A DNA stretch of 47,547 nucleotides from NCBI GenBank assembly GCA_965656605.1, contig CBFHLC010000013.1, forward strand, positions 1-47,547. The letters run 5' to 3'. The notes under the pieces were generated by a model, which saw only the letters and a program-made list of their open reading frames with translations, was not told the DNA's origin and searched no databases. A program made the translations under genes and the position numbers. This stretch comes from Litorivicinus sp965656605 (GTDB lineage Bacteria > Pseudomonadota > Gammaproteobacteria > Pseudomonadales > Litorivicinaceae). Below, piece by piece: positions 33,224 to 41,888 of the stretch (its first letter is position 1; each line of letters starts with the position of its first letter).

Positions 33224-33258
33224 CGGTATAAAGCGGCGCAGACAGATAAGGAGTTAGG

Positions 33259-34221
33259 ATGCCCTCAACCGCTGCGTTGCAACTTACCCCTACGGGCCGT
33301 TTGCGCCATTTCCTAACCACCGAGGGCTTGCCTCGGGATCTGATGATTCAAATCATGGATCGCGCCGCGACCTTCCTCGGGGACTCCCCTCGGGATCTAC
33401 AAAAACGCCCGTTACTTAAGGGCAAGCAGGTCGTAAACCTGTTCTTCGAGAACTCGACCCGTACCCGCACCACCTTCGAGATTGCCGCCAAAGCCCTGAG
33501 CGCAGACGTGGTGAATTTAGACATCTCGACCAGCGCGACTGCCAAAGGCGAGAGCCTACTCGACACCCTGAAAAACCTTGAAGCCATGGGCGCCGATCTA
33601 TTTGTCGTGCGCCACAACCAATCAGGCGCCCCGCACTTCATCGCTCAACACTGCACGCCCGATCTGGCCATTGTGAACGCCGGGGATGGGCTGCACGCGC
33701 ACCCGACTCAGGCGATGCTGGATATGTTCACGATCCGCCAACACAAAGGCGATATCAGCCAGCTAAAAGTGGCCATCATTGGTGACATCCGCCACAGCCG
33801 TGTGGTCCGCTCGCAAGTCCACGCACTGCATGGCCTGGGTTGCCAAGACATTCGCCTGATCGGACCGGGCACCTTGTTGCCGCGCCAAGGCTTGGCCGGC
33901 AGCCTGCATGATGATTTGCACGAGGGCATCGAGGGCGCCGACGTCGTCATCTGCCTGCGCCTGCAAAAAGAGCGCATGGCTTCGGCTCTGCTGCCCTCGG
34001 AGGCGGAATTTCATCGCAACTACGGCATGACGCTGGAGCGCCTGAAGTGGGCAGCCCCCGGTGCCATCGTGATGCATCCCGGCCCGATCAATCGCGGAGT
34101 CGAGATCGACGGGGCGCTGGCTGACTCCGAGCACAGTGTGATTTTGGATCAGGTAACCAATGGGATTGCCGTACGCATGGCGGTGCTCAGTATGGTGATG
34201 GGCGTGGAGGACACACAATGA
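33259..34221 (+). CDS. pyrB: Aspartate carbamoyltransferase catalytic chain
   Basis: Second step of pyrimidine synthesis (320 residues). It carries an N-terminal extension (STAALQLTPTGRLRHFLTTEGLP) like Pseudomonas class A enzymes. The carbamoyl-phosphate motif is FFENSTRTRTTFE, followed by the 80s loop TSATAKGESLLDTLKNLEAM, HPTQAMLDMFTI and MHPGPINRGVEI. AAGGAG precedes the ATG at 33259. It overlaps the dihydroorotase-like gene by 4 bases. In class A systems PyrB assembles into a dodecamer with a dihydroorotase-like partner, which matches this gene pair. No pyrI regulatory subunit is visible. Confidence 0.96.
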   Translation: MPSTAALQLTPTGRLRHFLTTEGLPRDLMIQIMDRAATFLGDSPRDLQKRPLLKGKQVVNLFFENSTRTRTTFEIAAKALSADVVNLDISTSATAKGESLLDTLKNLEAMGADLFVVRHNQSGAPHFIAQHCTPDLAIVNAGDGLHAHPTQAMLDMFTIRQHKGDISQLKVAIIGDIRHSRVVRSQVHALHGLGCQDIRLIGPGTLLPRQGLAGSLHDDLHEGIEGADVVICLRLQKERMASALLPSEAEFHRNYGMTLERLKWAAPGAIVMHPGPINRGVEIDGALADSEHSVILDQVTNGIAVRMAVLSMVMGVEDTQ

Positions 34222-35096
34222 CACTGGCCGACATTCCGATGATTGATCTGTGTTGCCGGCTGGGTGAAACGCCCATGGCAACGCTGCAACAGGCCCACGC
34301 GCTGGGCTACCAAGCCATCACATTACCCCCCTATCAAGTGGCGCCGGACAACAGCCCAATTGATCTGATCAAACTGGGGCCGATTACCCGCGAGCTAGAC
34401 GGTGAACACCTGGCCGAGATGGCTCGCTACCAAGTTGGTGGTGTTGCAGGCGTCACCCAGGGCCACGCACCATGGAAGAACACCCGAGTTCAGCTGAACG
34501 CATTGCGCTACGCACGGGGTCAAAACTTGGTCGTGCACGCACTGCCGCTAGATGAGGAGCTTGGCAAGGGCGTCGCCCACGACGGCGAGATTGCCCAGCG
34601 TTTGGGTTTGGAGACGCAACCCACCGCCGCCGAAACCATCGCACTGGCCAGGGATCTGCAGCTGATTGCCGAGACGGGCGTGCAGGCCCACATCGGACGC
34701 ATCTCATGCGCCGAATCAGTGCGGCTGATCGAGAGGGCCAAAAACGAAGGTTTAAACATCACCTGCGACGTTGCGATTACCCACCTGATCTGGAACGAGG
34801 CAATGATTGAAGGCTATGACTATCATTACCGTCTGCAACCGGTTTTGCGCAGCACCAACGATCAGGCCGCGCTAATTGCGGGGGTTGCGTCAGGGGTGAT
34901 TGATGCGGTGTGCAGCGATCATACGCCGCACCCATTGGCCGAAAAGCGACTGCCCTTTGCGCAGGCCGCCTGTGGCACTGAGACCTTGGAGTTGCTGCGT
35001 CAGGGGCTGCAGGATTTAGTCGCCAGCGGCGCGATATCTGAGCGACGAGCCTGCCAGGCGATCAGCACCGCACCGGCCCAAATCCTCAAGCTCTAA
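34218..35096 (+). CDS. Shortened, probably non-catalytic dihydroorotase homologue PyrC'
   Basis: Homologous to the dihydroorotase-like PyrC' that supports aspartate carbamoyltransferase assembly in Pseudomonas. It has only 292 residues against about 420. The N-terminal small beta domain and its C-terminal counterpart appear to be missing, leaving mainly the TIM barrel. The metal-binding HxH of the first strand is replaced: the expected IDLHVHLREPG region reads MIDLCCRLGETP. HIAHVS is HIGRIS and the TPHHL region reads AITHL, while SDHTPH is kept. Catalysis is therefore very unlikely. It overlaps pyrB by 4 bases, which fits a structural partner role. The last 27 codons lie antisense to the convergent metallo-beta-lactamase gene. 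Confidence 0.85.
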   Translation: MTLADIPMIDLCCRLGETPMATLQQAHALGYQAITLPPYQVAPDNSPIDLIKLGPITRELDGEHLAEMARYQVGGVAGVTQGHAPWKNTRVQLNALRYARGQNLVVHALPLDEELGKGVAHDGEIAQRLGLETQPTAAETIALARDLQLIAETGVQAHIGRISCAESVRLIERAKNEGLNITCDVAITHLIWNEAMIEGYDYHYRLQPVLRSTNDQAALIAGVASGVIDAVCSDHTPHPLAEKRLPFAQAACGTETLELLRQGLQDLVASGAISERRACQAISTAPAQILKL

Positions 35097-35873
35097 TCGC
35101 ATTCGGTCACGGGCCACAATCGCCCGCGGGTTGGTAGCCTGCACCTGCTGTTCTAGCTGTTGCATCGCCGTGTCCGTGGCGCGCGGGTGATGGTGGAAAA
35201 TGATCGGGCGCGGGATCTGCGCTCGATGACAAAACTCCAGGCACGCCTGCCAGGTCGAATGACCGTGATCTGGCTCAAAGTCATCATCCCCAAAAGTGCA
35301 GTCATAAATCATTGCCCGTGCCTGATCGACAAAGGTCACCAGACGATCACCCATCGCCTGATCGGGCTCGATATCAGTGATGTAGCACACCTCACTGCCG
35401 CGCACCCGATAACCGGTTGCACCCTGCGGATGGGTCAAGGGCAGTGTATCGATCTGGCGATCGGCGACGGTTAATGAATCACCGGCACTAAAATCTATGA
35501 TGTCCCATTCAGCGCGGAAATAGCTAGGGTCGACTGGGAAAAACGGCGTTCTCATCAAATCAAACAACATATCGCGGCCGCTCAGGTCGACCAGATTTCC
35601 AACGTAAAAATGCACGCGACAATCACCGCGCCACAACGGCTGAAAAAACGGCAGACCCATGACGTGATCAAAGTGGACGTGTGACAACAGCACGTGAAAT
35701 TCACGCACCCCTTGCTCAAGCAAAGCATCCCCAGCACTGACCAGACCGGTTCCCGCATCAAACAACAACGGCCCGATTTGCACGCAGCTGGTGGCGCCAC
35801 CGTACTGGCTAAACTCGGGCTCGCTGCGGGGGAGACTGCCCCGGGTGCCCCATAACGTGACTGCATCATTCAT
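35016..35873 (-). CDS. Metallo-beta-lactamase-fold hydrolase
   Basis: A 285-residue MBL-fold protein. It has VTLWGTRGSLPRSEPEFSQYGGATSCVQIG at the N-terminus and LFDAGTGL. The zinc-binding HxHxDH is seen as SHVHFDH (His65, His67, Asp69, His70), followed by a later LTHPQGATGYRV, YITDIEPD and IIFHHHP. The WGTRGS...YGGNTSC-like start is typical of a cluster related to ribonuclease Z and cyclic-nucleotide phosphodiesterases; the substrate is unknown. The last ~25 residues are Arg/Gly/Ala-rich and look like a tail that reads into the antisense of pyrC' (81-base convergent overlap). Confidence 0.85.
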   Translation of the reverse strand: MNDAVTLWGTRGSLPRSEPEFSQYGGATSCVQIGPLLFDAGTGLVSAGDALLEQGVREFHVLLSHVHFDHVMGLPFFQPLWRGDCRVHFYVGNLVDLSGRDMLFDLMRTPFFPVDPSYFRAEWDIIDFSAGDSLTVADRQIDTLPLTHPQGATGYRVRGSEVCYITDIEPDQAMGDRLVTFVDQARAMIYDCTFGDDDFEPDHGHSTWQACLEFCHRAQIPRPIIFHHHPRATDTAMQQLEQQVQATNPRAIVARDRMRLELEDLGRCGADRLAGSSLRYRAAGD

Positions 35874-35904
35874 AACCGCGTCACCCTATCACTCAAGCCT
35901 CAGG

Positions 35905-37023
35905 TTAGTCAGCAATGCCGGCGCGATCCAGATGACTGCGCCCTTGAATCGAGTTGCCCTCAGCCAGTTTGATCTGCAAGCGCAAATCATTGACCGAGTC
36001 GGCGTGGGCCAACGCTACCTCGTAACTAATGCGCCCTTGGCGATGCAGCAGAAACAACGACTGATTAAAGGTTTGCATACCCTGATTTTGGCCGCGCATC
36101 ATCAGGGTTCTGAGCTCGGTTAAATGATTCGAGCGGATCTTCTCGCTCATCAACGGCGTGTTGATCAGCACTTCAGTGGCTAGGGCAAGGCCCTTGTGAC
36201 CCGGCGTTGGCAGCAGCTGCTGAGCCAACACACCGGCCAAATTATTGGCCAAATCCAAACGCACCCGGTCGTGCTCATGGGTAGGGAAAAAATGCAGCAC
36301 TCGCTCGATCGCCTGGGCCGCGGTATTCGCATGCAGCGTCGCCAGACACAGATGCCCAGTTTCAGCGAAGGTAATCGCCTGCTGCATCGCATCGCGCGAA
36401 CGAATCTCGCCGATCACGACGCAATCCGGGGCCTGACGCAGCGTGTTCTGCAAGGCCACCTCAAAGGAGTCAGTGTCCACCCCCACTTCACGCTGGGTCA
36501 CCACGCAGTTGCGGTGGCTATGTACGAACTCGATTGGATCCTCGACCGTGATGATGTGCCCAGACCCGAACAGATTCCTTTGATTCACCATGGCCGCCAG
36601 CGAGGTGGATTTGCCCGAGCCCGTTGCCCCCACCACAAACACAATTCCGCGCTTGGCCAAGGCAATCTCGCTCATCACGCTGGGTAGCCCCAAACGATTC
36701 AAATCCGGTATGTCGCTACGAATTTGACGGATCACCATGCCTGGGGTGTTGCGTTGGAAAAAAGCATTACCACGAAAACGCGGCATACCCTCAGGAGCAA
36801 AGGCAAAGTTGGATTCGCGGCTGGTCTCAAAGCTTTGATGCATGTGCTGCGGCATCGCCGCCTCGATAAAATCACGCACATGAGCCTCGGTTAAAACCGT
36901 TTTACCCGCATGAATCAAACGTCCATGCACCTTAATCGAGGGTGGCGCGCCAACCGTTACAAACAAATCCGAGGCGTCACGCTTGATCATTTCGGTGAGC
37001 AATTTTTTTAAATTGTTCTTCAT
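35905..37023 (-). CDS. pilU: Type IV pilus retraction ATPase PilU
   Basis: Secretion-type ATPase that assists PilT in pilus retraction (372 residues). It has MIKRDASDLFVTVGAPPSIKVHG, Walker A VGATGSGKSTSLAAM, the Asp box TVEDPIEFVH, Walker B CVVIGEIRSRDAM and the His box GHLCLATLHANTAAQAIERVLHFFP. The C-terminus (RTLMMRGQNQGMQTFNQSLFLLHRQGRISYEVALAHADS) is typical of PilU rather than PilT. The ATG overlaps the pilT stop by 4 bases. No pilin or assembly genes are in the window. Confidence 0.94.
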   Translation of the reverse strand: MKNNLKKLLTEMIKRDASDLFVTVGAPPSIKVHGRLIHAGKTVLTEAHVRDFIEAAMPQHMHQSFETSRESNFAFAPEGMPRFRGNAFFQRNTPGMVIRQIRSDIPDLNRLGLPSVMSEIALAKRGIVFVVGATGSGKSTSLAAMVNQRNLFGSGHIITVEDPIEFVHSHRNCVVTQREVGVDTDSFEVALQNTLRQAPDCVVIGEIRSRDAMQQAITFAETGHLCLATLHANTAAQAIERVLHFFPTHEHDRVRLDLANNLAGVLAQQLLPTPGHKGLALATEVLINTPLMSEKIRSNHLTELRTLMMRGQNQGMQTFNQSLFLLHRQGRISYEVALAHADSVNDLRLQIKLAEGNSIQGRSHLDRAGIAD

Positions 37024-38060
37024 CCGGCAAACGACTCAGGGCGAAGGGCTTTGCTGGCGGCCACGTCTTGGGCCACCAGTCCTCTGCCCACCAGATTTTG
37101 TAACGACTGATCCAAGGTCACCATACCCTGCCCACTACCGGTCTGGATGGCGCTGTACATCTGAGCCACCTTGTCCTCGCGGATCAGATTTCGGATGGCC
37201 GAGGTGCCAATCATGATTTCGTGGGCAGCCACACGGCCACCGCCAGTCTTTTTCAGAAGCGTCTGACTAATCACCCCCTGCAAGGACTCGGATAGCATCG
37301 AGCGGACCATGTCTTTTTCGGCGGCGGGGAACACGTCGATAATTCGGTCAATCGTTTTAGCCGCGCTGGTGGTGTGCAAGGTGCCAAACACCAAATGTCC
37401 GGTCTCGGCCGCGGTCAGCGCCAAACTGATGGTCTCTAGATCACGCATCTCGCCCACCAAGATCACATCAGGGTCTTCACGCAACGCACTGCGCAAGGCA
37501 TCACTGAACCCGTGGGTGTCGCGATGCACTTCTCGCTGGTTCACCAACGACTTTTTAGACTGATGCACAAATTCAATCGGATCTTCAATGGTCAAGATAT
37601 GGTGATTTCGAGTCTGATTAACGTAATCAACCATGGCAGCCAGGGTGGTCGATTTTCCCGAACCGGTCGGCCCAGTGACCAACACCAGCCCACGGGGTTT
37701 AGAGGCCAAATCACGAAACACCTGACCCATTCCCAGCGTTTCCATCGACAAGATTTCGGTCGGAATGGTTCGGAAAACCGCCGCTGCGCCTCGGTTTTGG
37801 TTAAAGGCATTGACTCGGAATCGGCTCACGCCGGGAACCTCAAACGAGAAATCGGTCTCTAGCTTCTCTTCGAAATCACGTCGCTGCTTGTCGTTCATGA
37901 TGTCGTAGATCAAGCCATGAACGGCTTTGTGGTCCAATTCAGGCACATTGATCTTGCGTACGTCCCCATCCACACGAATCATCGGCGGCAATCCGGCAGA
38001 CAGATGCAAATCTGAAGCGTCTTGTTTTGCGCTAAATGCCAATAATTCCGTGATATCCAT
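37020..38060 (-). CDS. pilT: Type IV pilus retraction ATPase PilT
   Basis: Hexameric motor that depolymerises type IV pili and powers twitching (346 residues, standard length). It has MDITELLAFSAKQDASDLHLSAGLPPMIRVDG, Walker A TGPTGSGKSTTLAAM, ILTIEDPIEFVHQSKK, Walker B VILVGEMRDLETI, the His box GHLVFGTLHTTSAAKTIDRIIDVFP and the C-terminal AIRNLIREDK. The ATG at 38060 fits family N-termini; an upstream in-frame extension is not conserved. It is divergent from yggS with only 33 bases between starts, so the two promoters must overlap. Confidence 0.96.
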   Translation of the reverse strand: MDITELLAFSAKQDASDLHLSAGLPPMIRVDGDVRKINVPELDHKAVHGLIYDIMNDKQRRDFEEKLETDFSFEVPGVSRFRVNAFNQNRGAAAVFRTIPTEILSMETLGMGQVFRDLASKPRGLVLVTGPTGSGKSTTLAAMVDYVNQTRNHHILTIEDPIEFVHQSKKSLVNQREVHRDTHGFSDALRSALREDPDVILVGEMRDLETISLALTAAETGHLVFGTLHTTSAAKTIDRIIDVFPAAEKDMVRSMLSESLQGVISQTLLKKTGGGRVAAHEIMIGTSAIRNLIREDKVAQMYSAIQTGSGQGMVTLDQSLQNLVGRGLVAQDVAASKALRPESFAG

Positions 38061-38093
38061 ACGAGGTTCCGCCGTTGTGGTATGTTTCGTGCC

Positions 38094-38789
38094 ATGACCC
38101 AAGCCACTGATTTCACTCGACTTGCCGCCACCAACGCACGTATTTCGGACGCCTTAATTGCGGCCGGACGCCCCTTGGACGCCTGCCAATTAATAGTAGT
38201 CAGTAAAACGCAGTCTGCTGAGCGACTACTGCCGTTGGTCCAAGACCACCGGATTGAGTTGGGCGAGAACTACCTATCCGAGGCCCTGCCCAAGATTGCG
38301 GCACTGCCGCAGGGGCAAATCTGGCATTACATCGGCGCCATTCAGTCCAACAAAACTGCCCCCATTGCCGAGCACTTTGACTGGGTCCACACGGTGGATC
38401 GAGAAAAAATTGCCCGCCGCCTATCAGATCAGCGCCCAGAGCATCGGGCGCCGCTGAACGTGCTGATTCAGGTCAATCTAGATGGTGAGGCTAGCAAAGC
38501 GGGCTGCGAACCCGACCAAGTGGCGGCTCTGGCCGAGCAGGTATCCCAGCTGCCTCGGCTGAATTTGCGTGGATTGATGAGTATTCCCGCCCCTAACCAA
38601 GCGGATCCGGCCGCGCCCCATCGGGCACTGGCCCAATTGCTGGCCCCACTCAACGAAAAATACCCTCAGTGCGATTGCCTCAGCATGGGCATGAGCGGCG
38701 ATATGGAGGCCGCCATCGCCAGTGGCGCGACTCACGTGCGCGTCGGCACTGCGATCTTTGGGCCGCGCGCCCCTAAGGACACTGTATGA
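38094..38789 (+). CDS. yggS: PLP homeostasis protein YggS (PROSC family)
   Basis: PLP-binding barrel protein (231 residues) involved in vitamin B6 and amino-acid homeostasis. The PLP lysine is in LIVVSKTQ (about Lys38). Other motifs are GENYLSEALPKI, WHYIGAIQSNK, LIQVNLDGEASKAG, LRGLMSIP and CLSMGMSGDMEAAIASGATHVRVGTAIFG. An in-frame ATG at 38082 is an alternative start. It overlaps proC by 4 bases, a pairing that is widely conserved. Confidence 0.94.
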   Translation: MTQATDFTRLAATNARISDALIAAGRPLDACQLIVVSKTQSAERLLPLVQDHRIELGENYLSEALPKIAALPQGQIWHYIGAIQSNKTAPIAEHFDWVHTVDREKIARRLSDQRPEHRAPLNVLIQVNLDGEASKAGCEPDQVAALAEQVSQLPRLNLRGLMSIPAPNQADPAAPHRALAQLLAPLNEKYPQCDCLSMGMSGDMEAAIASGATHVRVGTAIFGPRAPKDTV

Positions 38790-39577
38790 GCGTCATCAGC
38801 TTTATTGGCACCGGCAACATGAGCACCGCGATCATCCAAGGCATGATCGATGGTGGATTCGATGCCCACAACATCATCGCCACAGCGCGCACTCAAGCCA
38901 GCCTAGACAAGGCTAGCCAGATGGGTGTGCAGACCAGCTTGGACAACCAATGGGCGATCGATCAGTCCGACGTGGTCGTGGTAGGTGTTAAGCCACAAAT
39001 GGTTCGAGAGGTATTTGGCTCGCTGCGCTTTAATCAGCAGATGATCATCAGCTTGGCCGCGGGTCTGCCGGTCTCTTTGTTCGAGTCGCTGTGCGGCCCT
39101 CGCGCGATTGTTCGTAGCATGCCCAACACGCCGTCCTTAGTTGGCCAAGGGGCCACCGGCCTGTTTGCCAATTCGGCCACCAGCGCGGGCCAGCGTGAGT
39201 TGGCCCAATCGGTGTTTCAGGCCTCTGGCTTGGCCCGCTGGGTTGAACACGAGCAACTGATCGATGCGGTCACCGCCGCCAGCGGATCCGGGGTGGCCTA
39301 TATGTTTGGCATGATCGAGCACATGATTTCAGGGGCCACCGCGCTGGGGCTGGACGAGGCCGCCGCTCGGGATTTAATCGCTCAAACCATGCTGGGCGCC
39401 GCCACCATGACTCAACGTAGCGATGAGCCCCTAGGCGTGTTGCGCGAACGGGTCACCTCAAAAGGCGGGACCACCGCGCAGGCGCTGGCCCACTTTGAGG
39501 AACATCACTGGCAAGAGATTATCCAGGGTGCGATGCGGGCCGCGTACGATCGTGCCGGTGAATTGGCCCGTAGCTAG
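38786..39577 (+). CDS. proC: Pyrroline-5-carboxylate reductase
   Basis: Last step of proline synthesis (263 residues). The N-terminal dinucleotide-binding motif is SFIGTGNMSTAIIQGMI, followed by VVGVKPQM, ISLAAGLPVSLFE, RSMPNTPSLVGQGATGLF and the C-terminal signature GSGVAYMFGMIEHM...TSKGGTTAQAL. The length is typical. It lies between yggS (4-base overlap) and yggT, as in E. coli and Pseudomonas. Confidence 0.96.
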   Translation: MSVISFIGTGNMSTAIIQGMIDGGFDAHNIIATARTQASLDKASQMGVQTSLDNQWAIDQSDVVVVGVKPQMVREVFGSLRFNQQMIISLAAGLPVSLFESLCGPRAIVRSMPNTPSLVGQGATGLFANSATSAGQRELAQSVFQASGLARWVEHEQLIDAVTAASGSGVAYMFGMIEHMISGATALGLDEAAARDLIAQTMLGAATMTQRSDEPLGVLRERVTSKGGTTAQALAHFEEHHWQEIIQGAMRAAYDRAGELARS

Positions 39578-39628
39578 GCTGAAATCTGACGTAAAAAGCC
39601 CCACACTACGGCTAACAAAGGAGTTTCC

Positions 39629-40210
39629 ATGTCCCAAGCGTTATTTTCTGTACTCAGCGCCGTCACCGGTATCCTGGTGTTTTTTCTGGTCATTCGTCTG
39701 ATCCTACAACTGGTTAGGGCCAACTATTACAACCCAATTAGCCAAGGCATCAATCGATTCAGCGCGCCCTTGCTAGCGCCCACCTCACGACTGATTCCGG
39801 ATGTCGGGTCACTCAGTCTGAATACCTTGGTTATCGCCGTCTTAATCCAGTCGGTGGCGGCCTATGGCTTGGCATTGTTCTTTTATTCCGCCGCACTGAA
39901 CCCAGCCATGGTGCTGGTGTGGTCGCTGGTCTCTATCGTGGGCATGGTGTTGAAGGTTTTTTTCTTTGCCCTGATCGTCATGATTATCCTGTCCTGGGTC
40001 GCGCCCCAAGCCAATCATCCCGGTGCCGAGCTGGTATTTCAGGTGACCGAGCCGGTCATGGCGCCGGTGCGTCGAGTGATGCCCGAATTGGGCGGCTTGG
40101 ATCTGTCGCCGATCGCGGTGTTCTTGCTGATTCAGTTCATTGAGAACGGTGCGCTACGTCCATTGGCAGCCGCGCTGCGCGTACCTGGGCAGCTGTTCTT
40201 CGGCATATGA
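39629..40210 (+). CDS. yggT: YggT family membrane protein
   Basis: A 193-residue integral membrane protein made of two YGGT domains. Each has a hydrophobic hairpin, with LQLVRANYYNPISQGINRFSAPLLAP in the first and ILSWVAPQANHPGAELVFQVTEPVMAPVRRVMP in the second. The conserved N-P....I.R.S.P..AP motif is visible in the first copy. The role is uncertain; links to osmotic tolerance and cell division have been proposed for relatives. AAGGAG precedes the ATG. It overlaps metX by 4 bases. Confidence 0.92.
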   Translation: MSQALFSVLSAVTGILVFFLVIRLILQLVRANYYNPISQGINRFSAPLLAPTSRLIPDVGSLSLNTLVIAVLIQSVAAYGLALFFYSAALNPAMVLVWSLVSIVGMVLKVFFFALIVMIILSWVAPQANHPGAELVFQVTEPVMAPVRRVMPELGGLDLSPIAVFLLIQFIENGALRPLAAALRVPGQLFFGI

Positions 40211-41298
40211 TCACCACGCCCATCGATCAGTCGTTCACCCAGCCGCTGGCGCTTGCTCGCGGCGGGCACCTGGACAGCTACCAGATCCGCTACGAGTCCT
40301 ATGGCCAGCTGAATGCGGCGGCCGACAATGGGATCTTGATCTGCCATGCACTGAGTGGCGATCACCACGCGGCCGGGCGGCATAGTCCCGAGGATAAAAA
40401 GCCCGGGTGGTGGGATCACTACATCGGCAGTGGCAAGCCGATCGATACCGATAAATTCTTTGTGGTGTCACTCAACAATTTAGGCGGCTGCTCAGGCTCA
40501 ACCGGCCCTACCAGCATCAACCCTGAAACAGGCCAGCAATGGGGTCCAGATTTCCCCGAGGTCTGCGTCGAGGACTGGGTCAATGTGCAGGCGCGCTTGG
40601 CAGATGTGTTGGGCATTCAGGTCTGGGCCGCCGTGGTCGGCGGATCGCTGGGAGGCATGCAGGCCATGCAATGGTCGACACAGTTTCCCGATCGTCTACG
40701 TCACTGCTTGGTAATTGCCGCAGCACCCAAACTGAGCACCCAAAACATCGCGTTTAACGAGATCGCACGCCAAGCAATCCAACGGGATCCCGACTTTTTC
40801 GAAGGCCGCTACGTCGCCCACGACACTCTGCCCCACAGTGGTTTAGGGTTGGCTCGTATGGTCGGTCACGTCACCTATTTGTCCGATGAGGGCTTGGGTA
40901 GCAAGTTTGGCCGCGAGCGCCAGGCCGAAAACCACGACATTTTCCAAATTGAAAGCTACCTACGCTACCAGGCCGACCAGTTCACTCATCGCTTTGATGC
41001 CAACACCTACATCCTAATGACCAAGGCTCTGGACTGGTTTGATCCCGCCGCTGAAGCGAGCTTGGATCAAGTTCTGGCCCGCAGCCAATGCGACTTCCAA
41101 GTGATTAGCTTCTCTAGCGATTGGCGATTCAGTCCCCAGCGCAGCATCGAGATCGTCGACGCCTTGATCAAGGCCGGCAAAAAAGTCAGCTACACCTGCG
41201 TTGAAACCGATCACGGGCACGACGGCTTTTTACTGCCCAATGATCACTATGAAGCGGCCCTTGGCGCCTATTTGCGGCGGATCGAGGTGAGCGCATGA
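40207..41298 (+). CDS. metX: Homoserine O-acyltransferase MetX
   Basis: Alpha/beta-hydrolase-fold enzyme that activates homoserine for methionine synthesis (363 residues). It has LICHALSGDHHAAG, NNLGGCSGSTGPTSINP, the nucleophile elbow VVGGSLGGMQAMQW (Ser147) and C-terminal catalytic Asp/His in ETDHGHDGFLLP. In gammaproteobacteria many MetX proteins paired with MetW use succinyl-CoA rather than acetyl-CoA. I cannot assign the acyl donor from sequence by eye, so it is described as an acyltransferase. The gene overlaps metW by 4 bases. Confidence 0.94.
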   Translation: MITTPIDQSFTQPLALARGGHLDSYQIRYESYGQLNAAADNGILICHALSGDHHAAGRHSPEDKKPGWWDHYIGSGKPIDTDKFFVVSLNNLGGCSGSTGPTSINPETGQQWGPDFPEVCVEDWVNVQARLADVLGIQVWAAVVGGSLGGMQAMQWSTQFPDRLRHCLVIAAAPKLSTQNIAFNEIARQAIQRDPDFFEGRYVAHDTLPHSGLGLARMVGHVTYLSDEGLGSKFGRERQAENHDIFQIESYLRYQADQFTHRFDANTYILMTKALDWFDPAAEASLDQVLARSQCDFQVISFSSDWRFSPQRSIEIVDALIKAGKKVSYTCVETDHGHDGFLLPNDHYEAALGAYLRRIEVSA

Positions 41299-41888
41299 GA
41301 GATTCATTGAAATATGTCGCCGACTGGGTCCAACCCGGCAGCCAGGTCTTGGACTTGGGCTGTGGTGATGGCGAGCTGATGGCCCATTTGGCCGCCAAAG
41401 ACTGCACCGGTTATGGCCTTGAGATCGATAAAGCCTGCATCGTTGCGGCCATCGAAAAAGGCGTGCCAGTGATCGAGCAAAACTTGGACGATGGCTTGGG
41501 TAACTTTGCGGATCAGTCGATGGACGTCGTGATCATGACTCAAGCCTTGCAAGCCACCCGCCGGCCGGACTTGGCCTTCGCTGAAATGCTACGAGTAGGA
41601 CGCGAGGCGATCATCACCTTCCCTAACTTTGCGCACATCAGCCACCGCTTTCAGCTGGGCATTTTAGGCCGTATGCCCGTCAGTAAATCCCTACCCTACC
41701 AGTGGTTCGACACCCCCAACATTCATTTGTCGACTTTTTATGACTTTGAGCAGCTTTGCAAAAGCCAAAACGCCACCATTATTGAAAGGCAAGTGGTTAG
41801 CCAATCAACACTGGGCGGCCGAATCGTCAGCCTTTGGCCCAACTTGCTGGGCGAATTGGCGTTGTATCGAGTACGAGGAAAAGCATGA
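41295..41888 (+). CDS. metW: Methionine biosynthesis protein MetW
   Basis: SAM-methyltransferase-fold protein (197 residues) that partners MetX and raises homoserine acyltransferase activity in relatives. It has WVQPGSQVLDLGCGDGELMAHLA, GLEIDKACIVAAIEKGVPVIEQNLDDGL, VIMTQALQATRRPDLAFAEMLRVGREAIITFPNF and YQWFDTPNIHLSTFYDFEQLC. It is directly coupled to metX and to the DUF4426 gene by 4-base overlaps. Confidence 0.95.
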   Translation: MRDSLKYVADWVQPGSQVLDLGCGDGELMAHLAAKDCTGYGLEIDKACIVAAIEKGVPVIEQNLDDGLGNFADQSMDVVIMTQALQATRRPDLAFAEMLRVGREAIITFPNFAHISHRFQLGILGRMPVSKSLPYQWFDTPNIHLSTFYDFEQLCKSQNATIIERQVVSQSTLGGRIVSLWPNLLGELALYRVRGKA

